Source of the DNA: Cryptomeria japonica
Taxonomy: Eukaryota; Streptophyta; Pinopsida; Cupressales; Cupressaceae
Direction: 5' to 3'
Assembly: GCF_030272615.1 (NCBI RefSeq)
Contig: NC_081415.1
Coordinates: 510,885,873 to 510,949,872, forward strand
Length of the DNA: 64,000 nt
Each line of letters opens with the position of its first letter. Position 1 is the first letter of the stretch. The notes beneath the pieces were generated by a model that was not told the DNA's origin, ran no database searches, and worked only from the letters and a program-made list of their open reading frames with translations. Position numbers and translations under genes: made by a program. Shown one piece after another: positions 24,700 to 36,587 of this stretch.

Positions 24700-27600
24700 A
24701 ATATATAGTAATAGGTTCCTTGCATTTTACCTTATGTCTTTCAACATTTGCTTAAGGCAAAGTACCTGTGTACAGTTTGTTGTTGCTACAACATATTCTG
24801 ATTCTGCTGTTGATAAAGATGTACAACTCTATTTCTTACTTAACCAAGAAACTAATCTCTTTCCAAGAAAGAATGCTCCTCCAGTGGTGCTTTTTCTATC
24901 ATCCACATCTCCTACCCAATTTGCATCTGTGTATGCATATAGATCAAAATTTTCATCTTTAGGATACCATAATCCAAGATTTGTTGTGCCTTGTAAGTAC
25001 CATAAAATCCTTTTTACTACCGATTCATGATTTTCCCTAGGATTACTCTGAAATCTAGAAACTATACATACTGCATTCATAATATCAGGTCTGGTTTGTG
25101 TCAAATATAGTAAACCTCCTATCATAGATTTGTATCTAGTTGGATTAACAGGTGTAGATTCATCCCTTTGAGATAATTTGTCATTTGTAGTCATAGGTGT
25201 GCTTACCGGTTTAGAGTTCTCCATCCCAAATTTCTTAAGTAGTTCTTTCAAGTACTTAGATTGACTCAAAAATATGCCTTTATCAGTCTGTAAAATCTGC
25301 AATCCTAAAAAGAATTTTATTTCTCCAATCATTGACATTTCAAATTCTTGCTGCATTTCAAGAAAAAATTATTTGCATAATTCATCTTCTCCTCCAAAGA
25401 TTATATCATCAACAAATACTTCAATAATCAAGATGTCATCATTAGTTACTTTGTAATATAAATTGCTATCTGCATTTCCTTTAGTAAAACCAATCTTTAA
25501 AAGATACTTATCCAATCTTGCATACCAAGCTCTTGGAGCTTGTTTTAATCCATACAAAGCTTTTCTTAATCTGCAAACCATATCATTGTCATCTGTCAAG
25601 GAAAATCCATCAAGTTGTTCAATATAGACTTCCTCTTCAAGATCTCCATTCAAAAATGCACATTTAATATCCATTTGATAAACTTTGTAATCATTGTGAG
25701 CTACAAAAGCCAAGAATAATCTAATTGCCTCAATTCTGGCTACCGGTGCAAAGGTTTCATTGTAATCAACTCCTTCTTTCTGAGAATATCCCTTACACAC
25801 TAGTCTTTCTTTATTTCTGACAACCTTACCATCTTCATTGAGTTTGTTTCTAAATGCCCATTTGGTTCCAATTACATTTTTATTTTTAGGCCAGGGAACT
25901 AATGTCCAAGTATTATTTTTCTCAATTTGTCCTAATTCTTCTTCCATAGCTTTAATCCAAAATTTATCTTCACATGCCTCATTGATAGATAATGGTTCAA
26001 TTTGAGAAATAAGACATACATCTTCATTTGCCAATCTTCCTCTTTTCATGACTCCTTTAAATTTGCTTCCAATTATCTAATCTTCAGAATGATTCAGTCT
26101 TACATACCAGGGTGTCTTAGTCTGTTGTTGTTCTTCAATTACTGTGGAATCCTCCGATGATACCAGAGTAACTGGATCATCATTCTGTACCGGTGGATTT
26201 ATTGTAGGTCCATTTGTCATTATTTGTGTTTCCGGTTCAGAGTCTATATACCTTGAAGTTCCTCTGAATTGTTCATCAATCTTTACATTTGTACTCTCAA
26301 CAATTTTCTGTAATCTTTTATTAAAACATCTATATGCTTTACTCTTAGATGAATAACCAAGAAATATTCCTTCATCACTTCTAGGATCAAACTTGCCAAT
26401 ATACTCATCTCTTCTAATATAACATTTACTTCCAAAAATTATGAAATACTTAAGAGTAGGAGTATTACCAAACCATAGTTCATGAGGGGTCTTACCGGTT
26501 TCACCTTTGATGTGAACTTTGTTGAATGTATAGACAGTGGTGCTTACTGCCTCTCTCCAATACACATGTGGTAGATTTGCTTCTGATAACATACTTCTTG
26601 CTGCATCCAAAATAGTTCTATTTTTTCTTTCAACAACTCCATTCTGTTGTGATGTCCGAGGTGCTAATAACTGTCTTTTGATTCCATTTACTTCACAGAA
26701 TGTATTAAAATCTTTAGATGTGAATTCTCCTCCTTGATCTGATCTTAAACATTTAATTTTCTTACCGGTTTCATTTTCAACCATTGCTTTGAATAGTTTG
26801 AACTTCACAAGTGCTTCTGATTTTTCTCTAAGAAAAGTAACCCAACACATTCTAGAATAATCATCAATAATTAGCATGAAATATCTATCACCTTGTAAGC
26901 TTTTAGTTCTAGCTGGACCACATAAATCAGTGTGAATTAAATCAAGGGCATTATTGGATTTTTCTGGAATACTTTTGAAACTAGCTCTAACTTGTTTTCC
27001 AAATTGACAATCCTTGCAAATTGTATTCTGAGGTTTCACAATTTTAGGTAGATCTCTAATTGCCTTAGAAGTACTGATTTTTACCATGCAATCAAAATTT
27101 ACATGACATAGTCTTTTATGCCATAGCCAACTTTCATCTATATGTGCAATTAAGCATGCCTTTTCACTGTTATTCAAATGAAAGATATTACCTCTAGTTT
27201 GATTACCGGTTGCAATTTCCAAACCAGTTCTATTCATGATTTTGCATTTTCCATTTTTAAATTGTAACTGAAAACCTTTTTCAACTAATTGACCAACACT
27301 TAAAAGATTATGTTTTAATCCTTCAACATAGTAGACATTGTCAGTGTTATGTTTACCATCAAGAGATATTGAACCCTTACCTTTGATTGAACAGGCTTTG
27401 TCATCTCCGAATCTTTCTAGACCTCCATTGTATTCTTGAAAGTTCAAGAATTTACCTTTGTCTCCAGTCATGTGATGTGAGCATCCTGAGTCAATAATCC
27501 ATTCATCCTTTGATTCAACTTTAGCTGCTAGGGCTTGTTCTACCGGTTGAGCAATAGGTACCAGTTGATCTTCTGTTATAGCAACAAAGACCCATCCATT

Positions 27601-27768
27601 GTCTGTTGGATCCTCATCAGAATCATCAGTCACACCTTCATCAGCAATGTAACAAGATTTATCTTTGTTTTTCTTAAATCTATATCTCTGATATTCAGGA
27701 TTAGGTTTGTATGTTCTTCTAGCTTCTTCTCTTATTCTAGCATGTCTATTAGGGCATCTTGAAGCCAT
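24700..27768 (-). pseudogene. Copia pol: protease, integrase, reverse transcriptase, RNase H
   Basis: From the zinc knuckle (CFNCNKIGHMASRC) the frame runs through a protease (active site WIIDSGCSHHMTG), the GAG-pre-integrase HxH region (LWHKRLCHVNF, CxxC at ICKDC), an integrase core (DLCGP, LRSDQGGEF, QNGVVERKNRT), then reverse transcriptase ([29 protein letters not shown]) and RNase H (TDANWVGD, DRKSTTGG, then LSTAESEYV past the stop near 24829). It is broken in frame at 26077-26079 (TAG), 25369-25371 (TAA) and about 24829-24831 (TAG), and a shift separates it from gag. Each stop can be explained by one C-to-T change in a Gln codon. No large deletion is present. Confidence 0.92.
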
Positions 27769-28613
27769 ATGACCAATCTTATTGCAATTAAAACATTTAA
27801 AGGGTGCTTTACCTTCATACTTCCAATTGGGCCTTTTGGCATTTTTCTTGCAAATAGTGCTTCAAGTTCTTCAAGCTCTTCATTCTCCTTCCTGGTTTCT
27901 TCAAGTTCTCTTGCATAAAAGGCCCTCCAGTCTGATTTGTCAAAGGATGGAGCAGATGATGTTGATGCTTTGAAGGCCAAATTAGTTTTTATAGTAGTAA
28001 CAGGACCAAATTCCTCAATTTCAAAAGCTGAAAGTTTTCCAATCAATGTATCCCTAGTTACTGATGTATTAGGCATTGTTCTCAACTCATTTATAGGAGT
28101 AACCTTCATTTTATATGCCAGTGGAAAACCTCTTAAGATTTTTGAAACAATATCATCTTCACTCAAGGTTCCTCCACAACATTTGATACCCAAAACAATT
28201 TCATTTACTCTTTCCATAAAAGCAGAAATCTTTTCATCTTCTTCCATTTTCAGATGTTCATACCTGACTCGGAAGCTTTCAAGTTTTGCAATTTTGACTG
28301 TGGAATCCCCTTCATTTAGTATTTCCAAATGATCCCAAATAGCTTTTGCAGTGGACCTATCTGATAATCCCATGATTTGTTGATCTGATAATGCGCTCAA
28401 GAGTGCTTCTCTTGCTTTGCAATCATTTTCTTCATCTTTAGCTAAAGTAGTGGGAGCAGTCTGACCAGCTACAGCAGCAGTATAACCATTCTTAGTAACT
28501 TCGCAGATGTCTTTACCAATGCAATTTAGATGTGTCGCCATTGTGATTTTCCATATCCCATAGTTGGTTCCATCAAGTTTAGGACTATCCTTTCTGAAAT
28601 AATTAGTAGACAT
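27732..28613 (-). pseudogene. Copia gag
   Basis: The frame starts 44 bases after the primer-binding site. The N-terminus has the Copia gag signature (KLDGTNYGIWKITMATHL), followed by the UBN2-type body (STAKAIWDHLEILNEGDSTV, then MERVNEIVLGI). After about residue 255 the frame changes, and the CX2CX4HX4C zinc knuckle is read in the next frame, so a one-base indel lies near 27850. In a working element gag and pol would be one polyprotein. Confidence 0.9.
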
Positions 28614-28656
28614 TGGATCTCCTCAAGTTGTTAAACTTCTGCAAAAAGAGGACTGG

Positions 28657-28668
28657 GCTCTGATACCA
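28657..28668 (-). other. Primer-binding site (initiator tRNA-Met)
   Basis: TGGTATCAGAGC on the minus strand, two bases inside the 5' LTR end at 28671. This is the standard Copia primer site. Confidence 0.93.
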
Positions 28669-28670
28669 AT

Positions 28671-29723
28671 TGTAGGTCCCAGAGACAATTGAGAGGGGGG
28701 GTGAATCAGTTGTCTAATAAATTCAAACCAAAAACCTATTAACCAACTTAATGCTTAATACCGGTAAATCAGTTAAGTATGCCGGTAGACAGTGTTAATA
28801 CTAAATTGCTATACTGGTAAGAATTAATGCATGAAACATAAGCACAAAGTCATCCACAACACATGACACCAATATTTGTACGTGGAAACCCTATAAGGGA
28901 AAAACCACGGTGGGAAACCTTACCCACAATCAGATGATACTACTGCAAATAGTAAGTGTACAAGAGGGGTTTGCACATGTAGAAAGGCCAACAGCCTAGA
29001 GCTCACTGCTCAATCACAAATGGGAGTCACACTGACTACAGTTGGATGGTTAAATCCAATAAGAATGTACTGCACAAAGTTGCATCTTCATATGCTGAAT
29101 TCAGTACCGGTGTAATGTTCATATGCTTCTACAAAAACCTAACTTCACCTTCAAATGATGTCTTTGTGTATGCCTCTGCTTTATCTCGCATATACTTTCA
29201 CTTGAATCTTTTTCGCATTCCACACTTGATCTTACAAATAAGATCTTACATTTATACCATACCCTAAGACCAATTTTAGTAGGTCGGCTCTACAAGATAT
29301 TACAATAAAAACATTTTACAAACAATACAATATCCGATGCAATAACCGATTGAACATGTCGGCTTAATGCATTCACAACAATAATAATTCATCTCCATAG
29401 TGTGCCATGCTGATCTGGAAAAGATAAACCTGCTGGTGTAACCCTAGATAACTTGGACCTATTTGTCGGTAAAAGCAAATATGCAAATAAGAATATACCA
29501 ATGATTATTACTTCAAAATAAAGTGTCCACATGATGTCTTCAACATTACCAAGTGTCTTCCATGTCATTCCAGGTACCGGTGAACATTATATCCTCTCGG
29601 TTAATCATATACTAGTAACTGTTGCATAGTTTACTGTTTGCCGATGAATGTTGCTGGATCTCCAAAGTAGGTGTATTTAGTAGGTGTTGACATCAATGAC
29701 AAAACCATACCAAAATACCAACA
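28671..29723 (-). repeat. 5' LTR of the 6.7-kb Copia element
   Basis: 1053 bp, the same length as the 3' LTR, with substitutions but no large indels. It should hold the promoter in element orientation, but no clear TATA box was pinned down. Confidence 0.93.
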
Positions 29724-31900
29724 GGGGATACTAGGAGGAGGAGGGCTCTAGTTACCTACTCTAGAGATCTTCCCTAGAGGGTGACGACATCTATTTCTGA
29801 AGAGTTGTCTAGTCTTCTGCATACCATTATCCTAAATATCCCCTTGAAGAGGAAGATTAAAATGGTTACAAAAATCAATCTCCCTAGAAGCATGGCCTCC
29901 AAAAAAATCACATTTAGCCATAACAATCTCTCAGAGATATTGTATAATTTTCCACCATACATGTTGAATAGCTAACCTAGCATCCTGAAAAATCTGACAA
30001 TTTCTCTCAAGCCAAATGTGTCAAATAACAAAAGGAGGCCCTAAAGACCAAAAAAATGGAAGAAAATGGGTTTGAATAGGAGCCTGACCCCAATGCTCGT
30101 AGAATTCGGCAAGGAAAGAAACATGCCAACAAGGGTACTTCCAATAGTCCCACCATGAGTGCCAAATCCACCTAGAAAACAAGCAACGAAAGAAAACATG
30201 GGAGCTTGTCTCCTCAGTATCACAGCACATAACACACATAGAAGGCCCATAGTAACCTCTCTTGCACAAGTTGTCCCAAGTAAGACACTTGTTCTGGACC
30301 ACCAACCACAGGAAAAAGTAACATTTGGGTGAGGAAAAATTATTCCACACATGCTTCCACCAAGGAACCTCCTCCCCGCCATAAATTTGACTAACCAATC
30401 GCTTATAACCTGCAGGAACAAAATATTTCCTAGAAGAATCATTGCCCCAATCTAAAATATCTGGACCAGATAAGGAATTACAATCACATAAGGAAAAAAT
30501 ATTAGCATACTCTCATCGAGCATCCTCAGAACCACCAAGTGGCCACTCATCAAGACCCTTACATCTACATCCAATGGTCGACCCAAAATGTTGAATAGTC
30601 TTGTAATGTCCAACCATAGTCCAAATAACAGCTACAAAGATATCATAAAGAGGTTGTAGATGAGGATACACAGGAAAAGAATGGGGGGCTTTCCATCCCA
30701 AGAGTCCAACCAGAAAAGAACCTCATAGCCTTTATTACAAATCCAAAAGAACCCATTCTTAATAAGTTGAGCCCCAATTTTCAAAGTATGCCATATCACC
30801 AAACTCCACTTCGAAGACTATAAATTACCTCCCCAGAGGAATTGATGAGATAAAGAATCAAATTCCTTGAGGAAATATATTGGAGCAGCTTGTACCAAAA
30901 CCATGAAAAATAGGAAGAGCCTGAATCATAGATTGAAGAAGTGTAACATGAGCCGCAGTATAAAGCCAACAATGAGTCCAATGATTAACCTTCCAATGCA
31001 TCTTATCAAAAATATCTTGCCAAAAGGGTCTAGGTTGATTACCAACCGCCATAGGAATCCCCAAGTAGATGAAAGGGAGAGATCCAATTGGAAACCTCAA
31101 GATAGTAGCTATTCTATATTGAATAGGAACTGGAGTATTGAAAAAGAAGACAAAAGACTTATGGTCATTCACCCACTACCTCGATGTAGCTAAATAAACA
31201 TCCAATGAATTCCTAATAGACTCAGCCTCTTGAATACAGACTACTCCAATAAGAGCAGTGGCATCCATAAACTGCAGGTGTGAAAGCTTGGAAAGACCAA
31301 CACCCCAATCCCAACCCCAATCAAACATTGGGCAACCCGAGCCTTTATGAATGGCCAAGGCCCTTAGCCATGATGATAAATAGGTATGGTGAAAGAGGGT
31401 CACCTTTCTACAAACCTCTAGAAGATCCAAATAACTATGATGGCTCACTATTTATAAGAACTAAAAATGACGCAGAGGTTATGTAGCTCATAACCCAACT
31501 AACCCACTCAAAGTTGAAATCGAAGGCCAAAAGAACCTTGCGCAAGAAGCTCCATTTCATCCTATCATAAGGTTTGGCCATATAAAGTTTACTAAGAATA
31601 GCTCTCTCCTTAGACATAGACATGGAATGAAGGACCTCAAAGTCAATAACAACCCCATCTATAATTTGTCGCCCAACCACAAAACCTCATTTTTTATCAG
31701 AAATTAAAGATGGAAGCTAGATTTTAAGTCTTTCTGCAATCAATTTGGTGATGATCTTATAAACAACATTTCATAATGCAATAAGAAGAAAAAAATTGAG
31801 CTAAGTAGCACTATCCTTTTTGGGGATAAGAACCAGGAAAGTAGAATTCATAGCTCGAAGCATCTGCTTACTATCATGAGACTCTTGGACAACTACCAAC
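29724..31900 (-). pseudogene. LINE reverse transcriptase and zinc-binding domain
   Basis: Minus-strand fragments in order are: RT start (GRQIIDGVVIDFEVLHSM, YDRMKWSFLRKVLLAF) at 31680-31440; the catalytic region near 31260, where the Y/FxDD box is degraded (LQFMDATALIG); the RT end (FPIGSLPFIYLGIPM) around 31080; and zf-RVT (PKCYFFLWLVVQNKCLTWDN, CVMCCDTEETSSHVFF) at 30398-30100. Several frameshifts and stops separate the pieces. The second catalytic Asp is lost, so this copy could not polymerise even if the frame were open. Confidence 0.82.
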
Positions 31901-32829
31901 AAACACAACTTGATTATATCCCAAAGTTCTTAAAACAATTCAATAAGAAATCCATCAAGTCCAGGAGCTTTGCCAAGTTAGCCATCTCAAAAACAACTTC
32001 CTCTAATTCTGATAAAGACACCTGGCGAGTAAGAGACTCATTCATCACATCAATAACCACAAAAGGAATACAAGCAAGAATCTAATTTTCCTCCACAGGA
32101 GCATGGGGCACATCATCAAAGAAAAGGGTAGAATAAAACTGAGAGGCTTCACGTGACATCATCTGAAGAGAGGTAAGTTGAATTCCCTCAAAATTGATCA
32201 GGGAAGAAATAACACTCCTCTGTCAACGAGCCTGAATAGACCTATGAAAAAAGGCAGTATTATGATCATCTTCTTGAAGCCAATCAACTCCAGCTTTTTG
32301 TTTCCATATTATCTCTTCTTGAAGATCCCACTCCTCTAAATCCTTCAAAGCCCGAGACTTTGCATTACCCAACTCAAGAGTGAAACCAAGGTCTCGGATT
32401 TTCTGAGTAATAACATCAAGGTGCTCTTGAGATTCTCTTTTACTTCAAGAAAGACTCCAAAACACCTCCTATTCTATATTTTAAGATGGTATTTCACAAG
32501 CCGTAACTTCTTAACAAAAGAATGCATAGTTGTACCATAGGCTGGTCCCCCATCTCACAACCACTAAACCATGAGGTCATGAAGAGACTCATCCCTGAGC
32601 CACATGAGTTGAAACTTAAAAGGAGAATGGTTAGGTCCACTAACAAACCCAACAGAAAACTTGATAGGCCAATGATCAGAACCCTGCCAATCTAAAATTA
32701 ATAAAGAGGAAAGCACTCTATCACCAACTCAAAAGAAAGAGACCAAAAATCTATCCAATCTCTCTAAAATAGCCTCTTCCCCATATCTTTTATTAGTCCA
32801 AGTAAAAACCCCATTAGAAGGCTTGATAT

Positions 32830-33367
32830 CAACTAAGCCAAGAAAATCAATATTCTCCTGAAAGAGAATAGAAGAGGGGCAAACAATCTAGCACACACAC
32901 ACACACACACACACACCCCGGGCTTTTCAAACAAACTAAGAATAGAGTTAAAGCCTCCAGCAAGGATCCAAGGAATATAAGGAACACAAGACAACATACC
33001 TAGCATGAGACTAGAATTGAGCTTTACCTTGAATATCAATAGGAGCATAAATATTAGTAACCAAAATAAATTCACTTGATTCCATACTAGAGAGAGCCAA
33101 GGAAATAGAAGATTGGCTGGAAATCCACCAAAGAGGAGAAATATTTCTCGGGTCCCAAAGAAGATCCAATCCACCTAAGCATCCCAAGGATCCAATACAC
33201 TGACACTCGCCATTAGGCCACACAACCTGAGCTCATTGAAACATGAGATCAACTGATAGCTTGGTCTCTTGAATACAAAAAATATCTGGGAGATGAAAAC
33301 CCACCAAATCCTGAATAGATTTTTGTCAAGAGGGGATATTCAACCCTCGCACATTCCAAATAATCAT
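32830..33367 (-). pseudogene. LINE endonuclease (EEP) domain, start of ORF2
   Basis: ORF2 appears to start at the ATG 33367-33365: MIIWNVRGLNIPS, a stop, then DIFCIQETKLS, the classic first two motifs of plant L1 endonucleases. GGLDLLWDPRNI and FILVTNIYAP follow, and WILAGGFN stands where LAGDFN is usual. A (CA)n microsatellite at 32892-32915 has expanded inside the frame (read as Cys-Val repeats). Two or more stops are present. Confidence 0.82.
32892..32915. repeat. (CA)n microsatellite inside the LINE endonuclease region
   Basis: Uninterrupted CA dinucleotides, ending CCCCGGG. It lies within former coding sequence, so it arose or expanded after the LINE died. Confidence 0.95.
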
Positions 33368-33674
33368 TTTGAGGAGTGTGAAAAGTGAGAGTCGATAGGC
33401 CTCACCAACTCTGACTCTACCAACAAATCGCCAGCTTCATGCAACTTCTCCTAATCATTTTTCCAACCCCCCTTGGAAATATTTAAAGAACATTTTTTGT
33501 GAGGACGCTAAAAAAAACCCAAAGCCTGAGAGGGACCCCTACTCTTGGTATATTTCATAGCTTTCTTTCCTAAGTATGCCAGAGAAATATCATCCTACAT
33601 GATCTCAGAAGTCATTGGATTCTGCTCCTTCTAATTTGAAGTAATAACCTGATGGGCCTAAGGGTTCTGAGATG

Positions 33675-34665
33675 TCAAGACATCGCAATCAACCCTTGTA
33701 GGGACACCGGAGCCCACTTCCCCCAGAAACATATAAGTGGAAATTCCTTCCTCCAATGCCAAAACCTCAAAATGATTGAACTCCTCCTCATTTTTCCTAT
33801 CCTTAAGGGACCTCTTCTACCCTCACCCTTTCGAACATGGCTTAACTGGCTCAAATACATTCCTTCTAGAAACCCCCTTTGATATAGGAACTTTGCCTTT
33901 GTCTCTCGTATCCACCATGCAATGCGGAGATTGAGAGGAAGCATTACTCGAAGGAGGTTTATTAGCCTGAGGACATTAACACTGAAGATTCCCATATTCA
34001 TGATAGATTTAGCATCTAAATGGAAGAGATTCATAATCTAGTTGTTGAACCCAAGATGATGAACCTAAATAAATCTCCATAGAATCTGGAAAAGGTTTAT
34101 TCAAATCCACCTCAACACAAATTTGATCATATGAAATTACTTTCTTATTTAGGGTTTGTTGAGAAATCACGGCTGGCTTCCCAAGTAACTCAGTAATTCG
34201 AGGCAAAATATCCTCTCTCCAAAATTCCAAAGGCAACCTCGGAAGACACACTCAAACTAGAACCTAGGAAGGCATGTCATCAGTTGTGCTAAAGCTCGTA
34301 TGCCAGGGTTTAATAAACAAGCCTACCCAATTGAATAAATAGGGGCCGCCTTCAAAAGCCCAATTTCTATCTGCCATACTAGAAAAAACAACCATAAAAT
34401 AACTATTACCGGCCAACATAATCTCCATATCACCCTCAACTTGCCAAGTCTAACGAATCCAAGCTTCTAATGTTGACATAGAAATGTGGATCCCAAGGAA
34501 TTTACAGATCAAAGCATGATTCCCCCAATAAGCCACATCCTCCACAAAAAAATTAGGTGAAATAACCAGCATTAGACAATCTTGGCTTCTCAACGGGCAA
34601 CCATTAACTTTCTTCATCTTATAACCCTTGCCAACATAGAAGGAATTTGGAGGATTCACATGCAC
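33675..34665 (-). pseudogene. LINE ORF1 with DUF4283 domain
   Basis: The minus-strand pieces NHALICKFLGIHISMSTLEAW and CLPRLPLEFWREDILPRI, then KPFPDSMEI and WVQQLDYESLPFRC, match the DUF4283 plus following Cys-containing segment of plant L1 ORF1 (a gag-like RNA-binding protein). The frame breaks near 34260-34450, and the part after 34009 (Lys/Arg-rich) changes frame again. It lies just upstream of the ORF2 start at 33367, as expected. Confidence 0.75.
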
Positions 34666-34689
34666 ACCCGAAGATGAATCAGAACAATG

Positions 34690-35033
34690 CCCAAACTAGA
34701 AGACATCGGCCTCCCACCCATCGAAAACACACCAAACTACAAAAAGAAAACTCACTGCCCGACAACACAAACCCCCACAGCAACCCTTGCACACCACACC
34801 AACAACCCACAAACACCAACCCCCAACAACCACAACAACACACGTACCCACAACAAACCCCACCAAAACCAACCACCACAACCACTCATGCCTAAATTGA
34901 ATACCCACACAGCTGGCAGGAATAGGAACAGTATCAAGGCCAAGCCCTAGCACACGTAGAGGTGCAACCTCGAAAATTTCACCATCGCCCCATCCATTTT
35001 CCTTTCAATCTCGGTCCTTCAACAACAAACTTA
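34690..35033 (-). other. LINE 5' region, C-rich on the plus strand
   Basis: Asn/Pro/Thr-coding, C-rich low-complexity sequence (CCCACAACAAACCCCACC-type words) forms the 5' end of the LINE. Overlapping open frames on both strands here are products of the skewed composition. A promoter role is plausible for a LINE 5' end but is not shown. Confidence 0.5.
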
Positions 35034-35045
35034 AATTACATTAGT

Positions 35046-36587
35046 TTAAATTTAAATTATAAATTATTTTAATTTCAACAGGTGGAAAAATTAATTACAA
35101 ATAGAGTGTGAAAAGAGAGATCAATAATTAAGGAAAATCTATAACATTCCTAAATATTGTAGTTTTAGATCTTTCTAGATTTTATATCACTAGCTACATC
35201 ATCTAATGGCATCATCTTTCAACTTTTGAAAATAAATTTAGCAAAGGATAATTCATAGATTCTTGAGCCATGTTCCTTGACAATATGAGATAATATTGTA
35301 CTTAATTTATCAAGACATTTTATAAATCCATGCTCCTTTTTTATTTTTGTAATATTTTTCTAGATCTAGTTTGATTAAATACTAGAGGTGCATGTCAATA
35401 GGACCTTGGTCTAGTGGTCAAGTTTAATGTTTCTTAATTACCCCATTAGATAACAAGTTTGACTGAGTTCAAGGCTCCAACATCATATGTGATGAGGCTA
35501 AGATCGTGTCCTACTCAAATTTGTCGAAATGGATACCCCTATATCCTTAGCTCTTAGTCAAAGAAGTTTAGCCTATGGCTCATGCTCCTATATTGGATAG
35601 GTACACATCAATAGGTTTGTATAAAACCCTCTATCAAATAAAATTATAGATTCTTTTTTGTTCAATTTATCCAAATAATCATTAAAATCACTTAAAAGGA
35701 AAGAAATAATGCTAATACTTAACATGGGTACAACATGTGTTGTCTTCCTATGAATAATATTGCCAGTAAATGTTGGTACCTTTTTGTTGGAACTATATTG
35801 TAATAAAATTTAAAGTCTTCATTTTTTACAACCTTGCTAAAACCACACACATATTTTACATATTATTATTTCTATAATCATTTCTTTAATTGTCAATAGT
35901 TGGTCTAACCATAACTTAAACATATGTGCTAGTTCTTTACCTTTGTACTACTAACTTGGCATATTGTATTGCTTATGTCTACTACTTACATTTGTTCTAT
36001 GAAAAGTTTTGTATTATGTCCATTCTCCTTTTTTTCAATAAGGAAACTATGCTCAATGGCTAAACATATATCATGCAAGTTGCATTTCCCTATCATGCAC
36101 CTCTATTTTCATCTAAGCTGTCACATATCATTATTACTTAACATCTAGGATTATTCTTAATTTTTTTTGATAAAGATAAATAGGTTTTACATGGACCCAA
36201 AACCAAAAGTTACGATTATTCTTAATTGTTATGTGTTTCCATTTTTACATTATTCTAAATCATGTCCTTTTTATGAGCGCTTAGTATTGTATTCATTACT
36301 CATTTTTGTTTTCTTTATAAATTCTTCTTATTAGTTGAAAATAATTCATCTTTAGTGGCTAATCAAAAAGTGAGCAAGTTACAAACACCCACTTTGTGTT
36401 CTCTATTGGTTCTCATCGACTAGTGTAAGGTTGTGCCCTATGGAGGTTACCACCATCACAATTTAGTTAGTGCGATATATGGCCATTTATAGAATGGTTG
36501 TCTAATGGTAATCTTATTTAAAAAGTGACTAACTACACAAGTATTAGCCATATTATTGGCAGCAAAGGTCATTATAAAGTCCAAGGT
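35046..36587. repeat. Repeat R, copy 2, right part
   Basis: It continues R after the LINE insertion and matches about 15120-16893 of copy 1. It lacks the MITE found at 15503-15800. It contains the SINE-like A and B boxes (35407-35417 and 35467-35478). It carries a 51-bp insert at 36163-36213 that copy 1 lacks. The match ends where the second LINE begins. Confidence 0.8.
36163..36213 (-). mobile_element. 51-bp dead-on-arrival LINE tail with 14-bp TSD
   Basis: The insert is flanked by perfect copies of GATTATTCTTAATT (36149-36162 and 36214-36227). On the minus strand it ends in a short A-run after ATCTTTATC, like the 3' tail of plant LINEs. The paralogous site in R copy 1 (near 16505) has a single ACTTATTCTTAATT, so this is a clear insertion. 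The extreme 5' truncation is typical of target-primed reverse transcription. Confidence 0.8.

Larger units (their letters stand above)
23058..29723 (-). mobile_element. Copia LTR retrotransposon, 6.67 kb, near complete
   Basis: The element reads on the minus strand. Its two LTRs are 1053 bp each (23058-24110 and 28671-29723), starting TGTTGG and ending CTACA in element orientation. The primer-binding site for initiator tRNA-Met and a polypurine tract lie in the expected places. Internal domains run gag, zinc knuckle, protease, integrase, reverse transcriptase, RNase H, the Copia order. Flanking GAGGA (23053-23057) and GGGGA (29724-29728) are a likely 5-bp TSD with one change. The LTRs differ mostly by C/T and G/A changes at a few percent of sites. 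It sits in the RNase H part of the LINE. Confidence 0.93.
22490..35033 (-). mobile_element. Full-length L1-type LINE, split by a Copia element
   Basis: The minus strand shows, in order from 5' to 3', a DUF4283-type ORF1, an endonuclease/exonuclease/phosphatase (EEP) domain, reverse transcriptase, a zinc-binding reverse transcriptase domain (zf-RVT) and RNase H, as in plant L1 elements. Subtracting the Copia insertion (23058-29723) leaves about 5.9 kb, a normal full length. The insertion lies inside repeat R copy 2. Flanks AATGATATTAGT (22478-22489) and AATTACATTAGT (35034-35045) match at 10 of 12 positions and are the likely decayed TSD. All frames carry stops and shifts, so the copy is dead. 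The 5' end (34690-34980) is C-rich on the plus strand. Confidence 0.88.

Noticed and set aside
26144-26356. Plus-strand frames inside the 6.7-kb Copia (also 26537-26737, 27535-27762, 27937-28332)
   Set aside because: They are shadows of the minus-strand polyprotein.
34647-34953. Several overlapping open frames on both strands, up to 87 codons
   Set aside because: The region is C-rich low-complexity DNA at the 5' end of a LINE, and stop codons are rare there by composition alone.
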